Of a DNA stretch of 64,000 nucleotides, positions 37,380-46,271 are shown piece after piece. Each line of letters starts with the position of its first letter. Positions within the stretch are counted from its first letter, which is position 1. The DNA comes from Paracoccus halophilus (lineage in GTDB: Bacteria; Pseudomonadota; Alphaproteobacteria; Rhodobacterales; Rhodobacteraceae). The position numbers and the translations under genes are program-made. The stretch is taken from positions 1-64,000 of the forward strand of contig NZ_JRKN01000020.1 in the NCBI RefSeq assembly GCF_000763905.1, in the 5' to 3' direction. The notes below the pieces were generated by a model. It saw only the letters and a list, made by a program, of their open reading frames with translations. It was not told where the DNA came from and made no database searches.

Positions 37380-38012
37380 GTGACTGACAGCGTCGAGAGG
37401 AAAGGCACCGATCACTCGTCAGCCCGAAAGCCCCGTGCGCCGAGACTGATACTGGGCTCGGCCAGTCCCCGGCGCCGTGAGCTGCTTGCCCAGATCGGGA
37501 TCGTGCCGGAACAGATCATCGCCACCGAGATTGACGAGGCACCGCGTCGCAACGAGCCGCCACGAAAATACGTCCTGCGCATGGCCCGCGAAAAGGCGCT
37601 GGCATTGGCCGATGGACAGGAAACCGCGATACTTTGCGCCGACACAACCGTGGTCGCAGGACGACGCATCCTGGGCAAACCCGCCGACGGGCAGGAGGCG
37701 GCGGCGTTTCTGCGCCTCATGTCGGGCAGACGCCATCAGGTGCTGACCGCGATCGCGCTTGTTTATCGGGGTAAGCTGCGCGAACGGCTGGTCGAAACTT
37801 CCATCCGCTTCCGTCCCCTGACCGCCGATGATATCGCGGCTTATGTCGCCTCGGACGAATGGCGGGGCAAGGCCGGCGGCTATGGGATACAGGGCCGCGC
37901 GGCGGCATTCGTGGCATGGATGCGCGGCTCTTATAGCGGCGTCGTCGGCCTGCCGCTCGCCGAAACAGCGACCCTGCTCGCCAGCATAGGAATAAGGGAA
38001 CAGCGCCGATGA
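37380..38012 (+). CDS. maf: Maf-family nucleotide pyrophosphatase
   Basis: 210-aa nucleoside triphosphate pyrophosphatase of the Maf/HAM1-like fold, thought to hydrolyse non-canonical or dTTP/UTP-type nucleotides. Signature LILGSASPRRRELLAQIGI, then CADTTVVAGRRILGKPADG and KAGGYGIQGRAAAFVAWMRGSY ending GSYSGVVGLPLAET. The GTG at 37380 gives ~21 extra residues before the fold; no better in-frame start exists. The last bases overlap the rng start (ATGA at 38009). Confidence 0.93.
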   Translation: MTDSVERKGTDHSSARKPRAPRLILGSASPRRRELLAQIGIVPEQIIATEIDEAPRRNEPPRKYVLRMAREKALALADGQETAILCADTTVVAGRRILGKPADGQEAAAFLRLMSGRRHQVLTAIALVYRGKLRERLVETSIRFRPLTADDIAAYVASDEWRGKAGGYGIQGRAAAFVAWMRGSYSGVVGLPLAETATLLASIGIREQRR

Positions 38013-39070
38013 GGGGCCGTCAGATCGTGATCGGGCAGGTCTTTGGCCGCGACGCCGCCGCATTGGTGCAGGACGGCCGGCTCGAGGATGTCATCATCGA
38101 TCCGGCCGGGGTCGTTCCCCTCGCGCCCGGTGCCATCTGCCGCGCCAAGGTGGACAGGCTGGTCAAGGGTCAGGGCGGCGTCTTCCTGCGCCTGCCCGCC
38201 GGTGCGCGTGGTTTTCTGCGCGATCGCAGCGGCCTGCGCGAGGGGCAGTCTCTGATCGTTCAGATCAACGGCAGCGCCGAGGAGGGCAAGGCCCTGCCCG
38301 TATCGGCGCGGCTGAACTTCCGTGGTCGCCTGGCCATCGTCACCCCCGGTGCGCCGGGGACAAATGTCTCACGCCGGATACGCGACGCGGAAGTTCGCGA
38401 CACATTGACGCAGCTGGGAAACAGCGCTCTTGCCGATCTGGCCGACCCGCCGGGGATCGTGTTTCGCAGCCTCGCAGCCCGGGCAGAGCCGACCGAGATA
38501 TCGCAGGAGCTCGCGCAGCTTCTGGATCTGGCGCAGGCGATCGCTCAGGACCGCGAAGGTACGCCCGAGCTGTTGCTGGACGCGCCCGACCCAGCCGAAA
38601 CCGCCTGGCAGGACTGGTCCGATCCGCAACCGGACAGCATCGTCGATCATCCGAATGCATTCGCCGAAACCGGTATGCTGGAGGCGCTGGAGGCATTTCT
38701 GAAGCCACGCGTCGACCTGCCGGGAGGCGCCTGGGCCGAGATCGAGGCGCTGCGCGCGCTCGTCGCCATCGATGTGAATACCGGCAGCGATCACTCTCCG
38801 GCAGCCGGCTTGAAGGCGAATATCGCCCTTGTCCGCGACCTGCCCCGCCAGTTGCGTCTGCGCGGCTTGGGCGGGCAGATCGTGGTCGATTTCGCCCCCA
38901 TGCCGAAACGCGACCGCGGCACGCTTGAGCAAAGCCTGCGCGCGGCTTTCAAGGCCGAATCGGCCGAAACGGTGCTGGTCGGCTGGACCGCGATGGGACT
39001 ATACGAGATCAGCCGGAAACGTGACCGGATCGCGTTGGCCCGGCTTGCACAGGGGGATGTCGCCGGATGA
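38009..39070 (+). CDS. ribonuclease E/G family endoribonuclease, short form
   Basis: 353-aa RNase G-like enzyme that cleaves single-stranded RNA. The N-terminal S1-like part (GAICRAKVDRLVKGQGGVFLR) precedes the catalytic domain with Asp residues in LVAIDVNTG and GGQIVVDFAPM. Shorter than E. coli RNase G; the zinc-link Cys pair seen in RNase E/G (CPRC type) is missing, so its dimer link would differ. Overlaps maf and yacG by 4 bp each, which places it firmly in a coupled operon. Confidence 0.92.
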   Translation: MRGRQIVIGQVFGRDAAALVQDGRLEDVIIDPAGVVPLAPGAICRAKVDRLVKGQGGVFLRLPAGARGFLRDRSGLREGQSLIVQINGSAEEGKALPVSARLNFRGRLAIVTPGAPGTNVSRRIRDAEVRDTLTQLGNSALADLADPPGIVFRSLAARAEPTEISQELAQLLDLAQAIAQDREGTPELLLDAPDPAETAWQDWSDPQPDSIVDHPNAFAETGMLEALEAFLKPRVDLPGGAWAEIEALRALVAIDVNTGSDHSPAAGLKANIALVRDLPRQLRLRGLGGQIVVDFAPMPKRDRGTLEQSLRAAFKAESAETVLVGWTAMGLYEISRKRDRIALARLAQGDVAG

Positions 39071-39216
39071 AATGCCCGATCTGCGGCAAGCCCGCCACCG
39101 AAAGCGATCACCCCTTCTGTTCGCGCCGCTGCGCCGATATCGATCTGGCGCATTGGCTGCGCGGTGACTACCGCATTCCGGCTGAGACGGTCAGCGAAGC
39201 CGAATCCGACGAGTGA
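39067..39216 (+). CDS. yacG: DNA gyrase inhibitor YacG, zinc finger
   Basis: 49-aa zinc-binding protein that in E. coli binds GyrB and blocks DNA binding. MKCPICGKPATESDHPFCSRRCADIDLAHWL gives the C-x2-C / C-x3-C zinc knuckle and the DLxxWL motif; a GDYRIP segment and acidic tail follow. It begins at an ATGA overlap with the RNase gene. Usual size is 60-65 aa, so this one is slightly short. Confidence 0.93.
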   Translation: MKCPICGKPATESDHPFCSRRCADIDLAHWLRGDYRIPAETVSEAESDE

Positions 39217-39292
39217 TTTTCTTTCTTTTCGCACTGGACAGCAGCGGCAAGCTGCCATAACAACGCGCCTGCCGAAATCGAATGGCAACGGC

Positions 39293-39368
39293 GCCCGGAT
39301 AGCTCAGTTGGTAGAGCAGCGGATTGAAAATCCGCGTGTCGGTGGTTCAAATCCGCCTCCGGGCACCA
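39293..39368 (+). tRNA. tRNA-Phe (anticodon GAA)
   Basis: Acceptor GCCCGGA/TCCGGGC, D-arm GCTC..GAGC, anticodon stem GCGGA with loop TTGAAAA (GAA), T-loop GGTTCAAATCC, encoded CCA. Length 76. A weak promoter (CTGGAC 39234, CATAAC 39256) lies upstream. Confidence 0.97.
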
Positions 39369-39399
39369 TTTAATCTCTTGACACTTAGTTTCTTCCTTG

Positions 39400-40465
39400 G
39401 CGATCTGCTCTAAGGCGTAAGCGCCTGGTGCTCTGCCGCATCGAGCGCTGACCAGCGCGGCTCGATCTGGACAGCTACCCCTACCTGCCCCGGGCGCGCG
39501 TCCAGACCACGAAACCAGCCAGCTAAATGAACCTGATGTCCGGAGCATCCGCATGAACGACACGCCCCAGATCCTGCTCCGGCATCATCTCAAGAAGCTC
39601 AAGCTGCCGACCTTCCAAGAACGAGTACGCCAAACATGCCCGCCAATGCGCATCGGAAGCCCAAGATCATGTCCAGTTTCTGCTACGCCTGCGCGAACGG
39701 GAGTTGGTAGAGCGCGAGCGTCGAATGATCGAACGCCGCATCAAGGCTGCAAGGTTCCCGGCCACCAAAAGCCTGGACAATTTCGACTTAAAGGCGATCC
39801 GTTCACTCAACACGGCATTGACGATGGAACTGGCACGCTGCAAATTCATCGACCGGCGGGAGAGCGTCATCGCCCTTGAGTCAAGCGGCACCGACAAGAC
39901 ATATGTCAGCCTGGGCCTTGGCCTCGCCGCCTGCCAGAAAGGCCTGCAGGTGCGCTTCACTGCCGCTTCCGCCCTGGTCTTGCGAACTTGTCGAGGCCAT
40001 CGACGAACGCCGCCTGCAGCGCCTGCAAAAATCCCTCGCAATCCAGGATCTGCTGATCATCGATGAACTCGGGTTCGTGCCGCTTATCAAGACCGGTGCC
40101 GAACTGCTGTACGAAATCATCTCGCAGCGCCACGAGCGTGGCTCGATCATCATCACCTCGAACCTGCCCTGCGACGAATGAACCGAGGTCTTCGGATTCG
40201 AAAGACATACGGGTGCAATCCTCGACCTCCTGACCCACCAAGCCCATATCCTCGAGATGAACGGCGAGAGCTTCCGCCTGCGCCAGAGCCGCACGGCCAA
40301 AGCCTGATCCCGCAATCACCGCCAAAGGGAAACTGACCTTCGGCCAGTGCGCCTTGACGCGCGTCAGCCTTCTGGTGGGCACACGCGCCATGGCGCATAC
40401 CAGATCACCGCTACCGGGGGCTATTCCACCGCAACGCTGACCAATTTTGCCCCGGGACTGACACC
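39400..40465 (+). mobile_element. IS21-family remnant (istA tail plus istB)
   Basis: Begins just after tRNA-Phe. A short in-frame tail ending LPRARVQTTKPAS and a stop at 39524-39526 is like the end of IstA, and the IstB frame starts at 39553, the usual IS21 order. The sequence from 40308 to about 40465 is probably the right flank of the element, cut where the IS5 remnant begins. Exact ends and terminal repeats could not be found. The rest of istA is missing, so the element is dead. Confidence 0.65.
39553..40307 (+). pseudogene. istB-like IS21 helper ATPase, degraded
   Basis: The normal product is an AAA+ ATPase that assists the IstA transposase. Homology runs through three frames: MNDTPQILLRHHLKKLKLPTF from 39553, then (after a shift near 39620) LRERELVERERRMIERRIKA.., then (after a second shift near 39980) LLIIDELGFVPLIKTGAELL to the tail. 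An in-frame TGA at about 40179 interrupts the third part where a Trp codon is expected, before TEVFGFERHTGAILD. The Walker A reads SSGTDKT instead of SGTGKT. Two frameshifts, a stop and a damaged P-loop show long decay. Confidence 0.85.
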
Positions 40466-41231
40466 GAGCCAAGCAAAGGTGCGTTCTACGACCCAGCGGC
40501 GGGGCAGAATTTCTAAACCTTCGGCGGTGTCGGATCGCTTGACGATCTGGAGCGTCCAGTGCGCGATCTGCTTGAGCGCATCCCTGAGCTTGGATCCGGC
40601 ATGGCCGCCGTCGGCGAAAATGTGGCGCGGCATGGGGTAGCGCTTGGCGACGGTCTTCAACACATTCGGCGCGCCGTCGCGATCCTGAATTGCGGCGCTG
40701 TGGATCTCGAGCCCCACCAACAATCCCACCGTATCGGTCACGATATGACGTTTGCGCCCTTTGATCCGCTTCCCTGCATCATACCCGCAAACCCCGCCGC
40801 TTTCAGTTGTTTTCACGCTCTGGTTGTCGATGATCCCTGGGCTGGACTTCACGGCCCTCGGCAAGGCGCGTGACCTGGACCAGCCTGCGATTCAAATCAT
40901 CCCGAAGACCGTGATTGCGCCAAACATAGAAATAGCCCCGCGCCGTGGACACCGGCGGGAAGTCCTTGGGCAACATGCGCCATTGGCAATAACCGGTCGT
41001 GGCAACGTATAGGATGGCGTCGACGACATCACGCAAGTAAGTCGTGCGAGGCCGGCCGGTTGACTTGCGGGCGGGCAGTAAAGGGGCAATCACCGCCCAT
41101 TCTGTGTCGGTCAAATCGCTTGCGTATCTGTCGCCTGCTCGGTCATGCTGACGGCCGGTGAGTTTGGCACAGGCCATCGTGATTTTCGTTCGGCTTCGCA
41201 ACCGAACAGAATCACAACCTGCTGAACTCAC
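40421..41231 (-). pseudogene. IS5-family transposase remnant, frameshifted and 3'-truncated
   Basis: Minus-strand DDE transposase in two frames. The 5' part (DLTDTEWAVIAPLLPARKST .. YLRDVVDAILYVATTGYCQW) lies in 40803-41231; the 3' part has the catalytic regions GIIDNQSVKTTESGG, HIFADGGHAGSKL and VVERTFAWLG in 40421-40864. The homology stops abruptly after FAWLG at about 40466, where sequence of the IS21 remnant takes over, so the C-terminus is missing. The left IS end is near 41237 (GTTCAGCAGGTTGTGATTC on the minus strand). Some IS5 groups use programmed frameshifting, but the truncation makes this copy inactive. Confidence 0.82.
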
Positions 41232-42109
41232 TCAATTACTTTCAAATCACCTTCTGAGTGAGGCCGCGGTGCGTGCACACTGGTCAGGCTCCACAGATCC
41301 GACTGGTTCAAAAAGGGAAAATTCTTCGCCAGAATTTGGTCGAAATCTCCGCTCGTGATCGGAGAGATCCCGCTGTTCGACCCGGGCACGACCCGACGCG
41401 AATCGTGCCCTTCGAATTTCAGTTGCAACGAGCCATGGGGGCGCGGATCGGCCAGTGAGGGGAAACGCTGCATCAGCGCATAATGGCCATAGGCAAAAAG
41501 ACTGCGATCCGCCTTTGGCAGGCGCAGTGCTGCGCCGCCGCCGTGAAAGGGGCGCCGGAACTCGTAGCACTGCGGATCTGCGCCCTGATAACGTGTCATC
41601 ACCAGCCCGCGCGGCAGCGAAAACGCGAATGCCGGATAGTCCTGCATCGCCCGCGCCGCGGCGGCCAGATGGGCAATGTAATCGGTCGAGACGCAATCGT
41701 CGTCGTCCAGCCGGAACTGGATCAGTGGCACGCGGCAACCCATAGACAATTCGTTCAGGACCGGGGCCAGGGCGCTGCCGACATCGCGCGCCTCGGAAAA
41801 GATCAACCGGATGCTCGGCTGTTCGGCACAAAGCGCCGTCAGCCGATCGCGCCACGGGGCCGGCATCGCGGCCGAACTCAGCACGACAAAGCTGAAGTCC
41901 CGATTCGTCTGCGCCGCCAGCGACGCCAGTGTCAGCATCTCGAAGCTGCGAAAGCGAAATTCCAGCCGCGCCTCGTCATAAAGCGCCGCATGAGTTCGCC
42001 GCATCGCCTCGGTTTCGGCCTCCGAGCCCGGTTTGGTCCGCGCGTAAGCCCCCCAATCGCCCCGCCCCCAGAACGAAAAGCGGCAAAATCCGACGATATG
42101 CTCAGACAT
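41228..42109 (-). CDS. putative rhamnosyl/glycosyltransferase, PF11316-like
   Basis: 293-aa soluble protein. The start MSEHIVGFCRFSFWGRGDWG, then LTLASLAAQTNRDFSFVVLSS and the DxD-like IQFRLDDDDCVSTDYIAHL, fit the putative rhamnosyl transferase family of Rhodobacteraceae, with a GT-A-like metal site. The donor and acceptor are unknown; surface polysaccharide is likely. GGGAGAG precedes the ATG at 42109. The stop codon falls at the edge of the IS5 remnant, so the last residues may be altered by the insertion. The 260 bp upstream, to the cyclase gene, hold nothing I can identify. Confidence 0.75.
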   Translation of the reverse strand: MSEHIVGFCRFSFWGRGDWGAYARTKPGSEAETEAMRRTHAALYDEARLEFRFRSFEMLTLASLAAQTNRDFSFVVLSSAAMPAPWRDRLTALCAEQPSIRLIFSEARDVGSALAPVLNELSMGCRVPLIQFRLDDDDCVSTDYIAHLAAAARAMQDYPAFAFSLPRGLVMTRYQGADPQCYEFRRPFHGGGAALRLPKADRSLFAYGHYALMQRFPSLADPRPHGSLQLKFEGHDSRRVVPGSNSGISPITSGDFDQILAKNFPFLNQSDLWSLTSVHAPRPHSEGDLKVIE

Positions 42110-42369
42110 GGCTCTCCCCGTGCCGCCGCGCGTCCGCAAACACCCTTGCAGCTTGGGTTTTACCTATCCCGCCGGCCTTGACAACCTGCGGTCGCACCAA
42201 GCGGGCGGGGCCCGAGGCAATTTCACCGCCGGCGAGAATGCGCTGCGTCCCGCCCTTTCGGGCGCTGTCATCTGGGCATTGCCGGTATCTGCGCCGAAGG
42301 AAAGATGCAACAAGCTGGGGCGCGCCATTCCTGTGGCGACCATGTGCGTGACCGAAGGCTTGGCCCGGT

Positions 42370-43350
42370 TCATCCGCGATCCGCCAGGATAACCCTGCCT
42401 CCTCCCATCGCCTTGGCACGATACAGGGCCGCATCCGCTCGCGCGATTTCTCGCCCGAGATCGCAGTCAAACGACATCGCGAACCTTGCCACGCCGACAC
42501 TCGCGGAAAGCCGCGCGGTACCGGATCCCAGCAGAATCGGCACCTCGATCCTTTCAATGATCCGTTGCAGGATGCCAAGCAGCCCGGGCTGCGAAGCAAG
42601 CCCGCCAAACAGAATCAGGAACTCGTCGCCACCGACCCGCCCGACAACGTCGCCGCGCCGCACGCCCAGCCGGATCGCTTCGGCCACCGCCACCAGCACC
42701 TCGTCCCCCGCGGCATGCCCCAGACGGTCATTGACCTCCTTGAACAGGTCCAGATCCAGTGCCGCGATCGCGTATTGCGGGTTGTTCCCTGCCGCCGCCA
42801 GCTTGCCACATTCGACAAGGAAACCGCGGCGGTTCAGTAGCCCCGTCAGCGTGTCCGTCACCGATATGCGCTCGGCCTCGCGGCGCTCGTGCTCAAGCGC
42901 GATATTGGCGCGCGATATCTCGCCCATGATGGCTTGGCTGGCTTGGTAAAGAAACAACAACTCGATGACATGATCCGAGGGCGAAAAATCCGCCTCGTTC
43001 AGTGCGAAGCTGATGATGGCATGCGGCAATGTCATTCCGAAGCCAAAGTTCAGAAGCAGGGTTTCATCGCCGATGCGAACGCCATGCCCGCGCAGCATAA
43101 GCTTGTCATATCCGCGCACTCGCACCAGAACCCGGCGACCGCTTTCTAAGGCCGAGATGATATCGCCCTCGGATCCATTTTTCAGAGAAGGCATATCCAG
43201 GGCGAACACATCCTGAAAACTCTGTGCATCGCCCAGCAATCTGCGGATCAATGGGCCCGCCCCCATGATCCTGCCCTGCAGGTCGATGACAAGATGCATC
43301 GGCATCATCTGATCCGCCCCAGCCGCATCTATACTATAGATCGGTTTCAA
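42370..43350 (-). CDS. diguanylate cyclase with HNOBA-like sensory domain
   Basis: 326-aa soluble protein. Residues ~15-140 match the heme-NO-binding-associated (HNOBA, PAS-like) domain: MHLVIDLQGRIMGAGPLIRRL, LMLRGHGVRIGDETLLLNFG, FALNEADFSPSDHVIELLFL. A coiled coil (~145-165) leads to a GGDEF domain with DTLTGLLNRRGF, DLDLFKEVNDRLGH and an intact VGGDEF active site; the RxxD inhibitory site (RRGD) sits exactly 5 residues before GGDEF. It should make cyclic di-GMP under control of the upstream H-NOX-like protein. Its start overlaps that gene by ATGA at 43350. Confidence 0.92.
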   Translation of the reverse strand: MKPIYSIDAAGADQMMPMHLVIDLQGRIMGAGPLIRRLLGDAQSFQDVFALDMPSLKNGSEGDIISALESGRRVLVRVRGYDKLMLRGHGVRIGDETLLLNFGFGMTLPHAIISFALNEADFSPSDHVIELLFLYQASQAIMGEISRANIALEHERREAERISVTDTLTGLLNRRGFLVECGKLAAAGNNPQYAIAALDLDLFKEVNDRLGHAAGDEVLVAVAEAIRLGVRRGDVVGRVGGDEFLILFGGLASQPGLLGILQRIIERIEVPILLGSGTARLSASVGVARFAMSFDCDLGREIARADAALYRAKAMGGGRVILADRG

Positions 43351-43925
43351 AGCCGGGCTCCGTGCATATTGCCCGCGACCAGCGCAAAGGGACGTTCGGC
43401 GCCGTATTGGCTCATTGCGATATCGACCCGCACCCCCGGCGCTGCTGCGGCGATGACGGCCAGTGCGCCATAATCATCCGCCATTCCCCGCAGCACGCCG
43501 GCCAGCAGCATCGTCCAGAGCCCGGTATCACCTTCGATCTCGACCTCGTAGGCCGCTTCTGAGCATCTACTGACCGAAATTCTGGGAATCTCAAGACACT
43601 CCACCACCATCAGCGCCCGGTCGGGAAACTCGCTCAACGATTCGACAAATTCCGGAAAATTCCGACCGCTGAAGCGCAAGAGACGGCGTATCGCTTCGCG
43701 TTGAGTCAGCCAGGCGCCGAGATCCTCGGTCAGTTCATCCGCAGTCTTGCCCAGGATGTTCGAGCCTTCGGCAACCAGCATATCGGTCACCGAGCCGGAG
43801 GAATTCTGCAGAAGGAAAAAACCGCGGGGATCCACCCTGGCGCGGCGAGCCAGGTTTTCCCAGACCCGATCGCCATAGCTGTCCCGTATGAACAGCTCGA
43901 AAGAGCGATTGATCAATCCATGCAT
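43347..43925 (-). CDS. H-NOX (heme-NO-binding) family protein lacking heme ligands
   Basis: 192-aa protein with an H-NOX start (MHGLINRSFELFIRDSYGDRVW) and the expected length and layout. By eye, the region around the proximal heme His (about residue 102) reads FVESLSEFPDRAL, with Pro101 where His is expected, and the Y-x-S-x-R heme-carboxylate motif is replaced by I-x-G-x-T around residue 130. The only histidines are His2 and His188. It may fold as H-NOX but is unlikely to bind heme in the usual way. It lies between comEC (1 bp gap) and the HNOBA-GGDEF gene (4-bp overlap), the standard H-NOX/cyclase pairing. AAGGAA precedes the ATG. Confidence 0.85.
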   Translation of the reverse strand: MHGLINRSFELFIRDSYGDRVWENLARRARVDPRGFFLLQNSSGSVTDMLVAEGSNILGKTADELTEDLGAWLTQREAIRRLLRFSGRNFPEFVESLSEFPDRALMVVECLEIPRISVSRCSEAAYEVEIEGDTGLWTMLLAGVLRGMADDYGALAVIAAAAPGVRVDIAMSQYGAERPFALVAGNMHGARL

Positions 43926-43926
43926 G

Positions 43927-46149
43927 TCATTTCCTTGAAAAGGAAAAATCAGGCAGAGCGGTGGCGGCCGCCGCGTCGTGGTCGCCAGTCCAGGCACGGC
44001 CGAAGCGGCTATCATCCGTCGATGCCAGCCGGAAGCCGCCCCCACTTGCAACCAGGGCGATGGCGCCGGACTGCTGCAGCGTTTCCCGGTCCAGCACGAT
44101 GCACTCCTGGCCCTCGGGGCGCCCGGCGGAGGCATTCACCACGATCAACGCTCCCTCGTGGCAAAAGGCAGCAACATTGGCCGGGCCGCTTTTGCCTGTC
44201 AAATGGTGGACGGTCAGCATCGGGCGCGGCGAGCCGATGTCAGCGCTGCGGGCGGACATAGCCCCATGCCAGCCGCTGCGCGCGGCGGCCTGTGTTCGGG
44301 ACACCGGATCGCCATCCGCCGCCAACCAGTTCGTGACGGCAAAAGCCCCGCCCCCGGGTTTCGAGGGCACGCGCCCGGCATCGGTCATGATCGCCACGGC
44401 ATCGCCTTCGGCCGAGATCAGCATCAGAGGACGTTCGGCCGCAAGCCAAAGCCCGCCCGAGAGGATCAGCATGAGCGCCCCGACAGCGCGGCGCATTTGC
44501 CCGAGCCACGGCATCTCGCCGGATTGCAGCGCCGGCGTCACCATCAACATCGCGCCGGCGCCCATCAGCGGCAACACCATTGGCGGCGCGGCGGGCACCA
44601 GTGTGACCGCACCATCCAAGCCGCCGATCCATTCGGCCACCAGCAGCATCCATTTCACGCCCTGCCCCATGACCCAGAGCGCCGGCCCCGCCAGCCCGAA
44701 GGGCGCCAGCACGGCGGCGAGAACACCCCCCGGCATGACCAGCGTTCCCACGACCGGCACGACCAGCAGGTTCGCGACCAAACCGTATTGCGCAATTCGC
44801 CCGAAATGAACGGCGGCGATGGGCGAAGTCGCCAGGCCCGCCACCAGCGAGGACAGAAACAGCATGGCGAGCGGCCGCAGCCACCACGGCAATCGCGGCG
44901 CGATCGCCAGCCAGGGCCCCTGCACGAGGATCAGCGCGACAGTGGCGGCAAAGCTCATCTGGAAACCGGGAGAGGTCAGCGCCTCGGGCGTCGCGATCAG
45001 GATGATGACGGCCGCCACCGCGACCGTGCGCAGGGAAATGGCACGCCGATCCACGATGATCGCCAGCAGCATGACGGCGACCATGATAAAGGCGCGCTCG
45101 GTCGCCACGCCTCCGCCCGACAGCCACAGATAGGCGGCTGAGGCGATCAGCGCCCCGACGGCGGCGGCCTTGTGCAGCGGCCATCCTGGCGCGGCGCCAA
45201 ACCCCTGCGCCGCTGCCCCGGCCAGGCGCAGCGCCGCATAGGCAAAGCCGGCGAGCATGCTCATATGCAGCCCCGAGATCGAGACGATATGATAGAGGTT
45301 CGCGGCGCGCATGAGCTCGTTCGTCGATTCTTCGATTCCGGATCGGTCGCCCGTCATCAGCGCCGCCGAGACGGCGCCGGCCTGACCGCCGATCTGCCCG
45401 GCGATCGCCCCGGACAGCGACATGCGCAGCCTGTGCAGGGTCTCGATCCCTCCGGCGCGGGGCGGCGCCACGGTCAGGACCGGCGTCCGGGAATAGCCCA
45501 CCGCGCCCAGACGCGAAAACCATGCCAGCCGGCGAAAATCGAAACCGCCCGGCTCGGACGGACCCGCCGGAGGGCCAAGATGCGCGGTCAGCATCAAGGT
45601 CGCGCCCGGCTCAGGCAACGCCTCGGACGACAGCAGCGAGATGCGGACGCGTTCGGGTTGCTTCCAGGGCGCGACATCGTGCAGGCGCACCCGGTCCAGC
45701 GTGATGCGCATGCGATCGCGCGCGGATCGGTCGATCGCGATCACCCGCCCTTCGACCGGGCCGTAATAGCGAAAACCCAGCACCGGCGCCGCGACCATCT
45801 GGCTGCGCAGCCCTGCCAGACCGGTGCCCGCGACCACCAGCACAAGCGCCAGCGATGCCAGTTGAAGCCGCTCACCCGTGGCCCAGCCGATCCGCCCCGC
45901 TTCGGCAAGCCGCAACGCGCGCCATCCCGCAAGAATGGCGGCCAGACCCAGCAGGGCAAGCAAGGCGTAGAAACTCCGCCCCGGCTCGTCGGGCAGCCAG
46001 AACCAGCCGCCGATCCCCAGCGACAGCCAGAACGGCACCCATGGCAGCAATCCGGCCCGCCGCGAAAGGGCGGCGTGGCGCGCGCGCGGCACAGTCGCCG
46101 ACATGCGCCGGGCGGGCAGCCCCGCGGGCGATGCGCTCACCGAATGCAT
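43927..46149 (-). CDS. comEC: ComEC/Rec2-family DNA uptake channel protein
   Basis: 740-aa multi-span inner-membrane protein of the competence channel family. An N-terminal DUF4131-like part ([34 protein letters not shown] split as strands) precedes the Competence domain with [33 protein letters not shown] and [16 protein letters not shown]. The C-terminal 200 residues lack the HxHxDH metallo-beta-lactamase motif found in ComEC of many bacteria, as is common in alphaproteobacteria. The start at 46149 has no strong ribosome binding site; 46104 is an alternative. Divergent from gltX. First gene of an operon with the H-NOX-like and cyclase genes. Confidence 0.9.
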   Translation of the reverse strand: MHSVSASPAGLPARRMSATVPRARHAALSRRAGLLPWVPFWLSLGIGGWFWLPDEPGRSFYALLALLGLAAILAGWRALRLAEAGRIGWATGERLQLASLALVLVVAGTGLAGLRSQMVAAPVLGFRYYGPVEGRVIAIDRSARDRMRITLDRVRLHDVAPWKQPERVRISLLSSEALPEPGATLMLTAHLGPPAGPSEPGGFDFRRLAWFSRLGAVGYSRTPVLTVAPPRAGGIETLHRLRMSLSGAIAGQIGGQAGAVSAALMTGDRSGIEESTNELMRAANLYHIVSISGLHMSMLAGFAYAALRLAGAAAQGFGAAPGWPLHKAAAVGALIASAAYLWLSGGGVATERAFIMVAVMLLAIIVDRRAISLRTVAVAAVIILIATPEALTSPGFQMSFAATVALILVQGPWLAIAPRLPWWLRPLAMLFLSSLVAGLATSPIAAVHFGRIAQYGLVANLLVVPVVGTLVMPGGVLAAVLAPFGLAGPALWVMGQGVKWMLLVAEWIGGLDGAVTLVPAAPPMVLPLMGAGAMLMVTPALQSGEMPWLGQMRRAVGALMLILSGGLWLAAERPLMLISAEGDAVAIMTDAGRVPSKPGGGAFAVTNWLAADGDPVSRTQAAARSGWHGAMSARSADIGSPRPMLTVHHLTGKSGPANVAAFCHEGALIVVNASAGRPEGQECIVLDRETLQQSGAIALVASGGGFRLASTDDSRFGRAWTGDHDAAAATALPDFSFSRK

Positions 46150-46271
46150 ATCCGAAACTTGTCCTTGTCACACAGCTTGCGTATTTCTTGCGACAAGATT
46201 GGCATGCCGCCTCTTACGAAAGGATTAACGGCAGCCGCCAAACCGCCATTTTCTGGACTGATCTGAGGCCT

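Noticed and set aside
40421-41231. Active IS5 with programmed frameshift
   Set aside because: The frame change alone would allow it, but the loss of the C-terminus after FAWLG shows a dead copy.
42110-42369. Cyclic di-GMP riboswitch near the diguanylate cyclase
   Set aside because: The stretch lies downstream of the cyclase stop and lacks the conserved GEMM core.
42102-42608. Minus-strand ORF between the glycosyltransferase and cyclase genes
   Set aside because: Mostly overlaps the cyclase gene in another frame; the remaining part has no motif.
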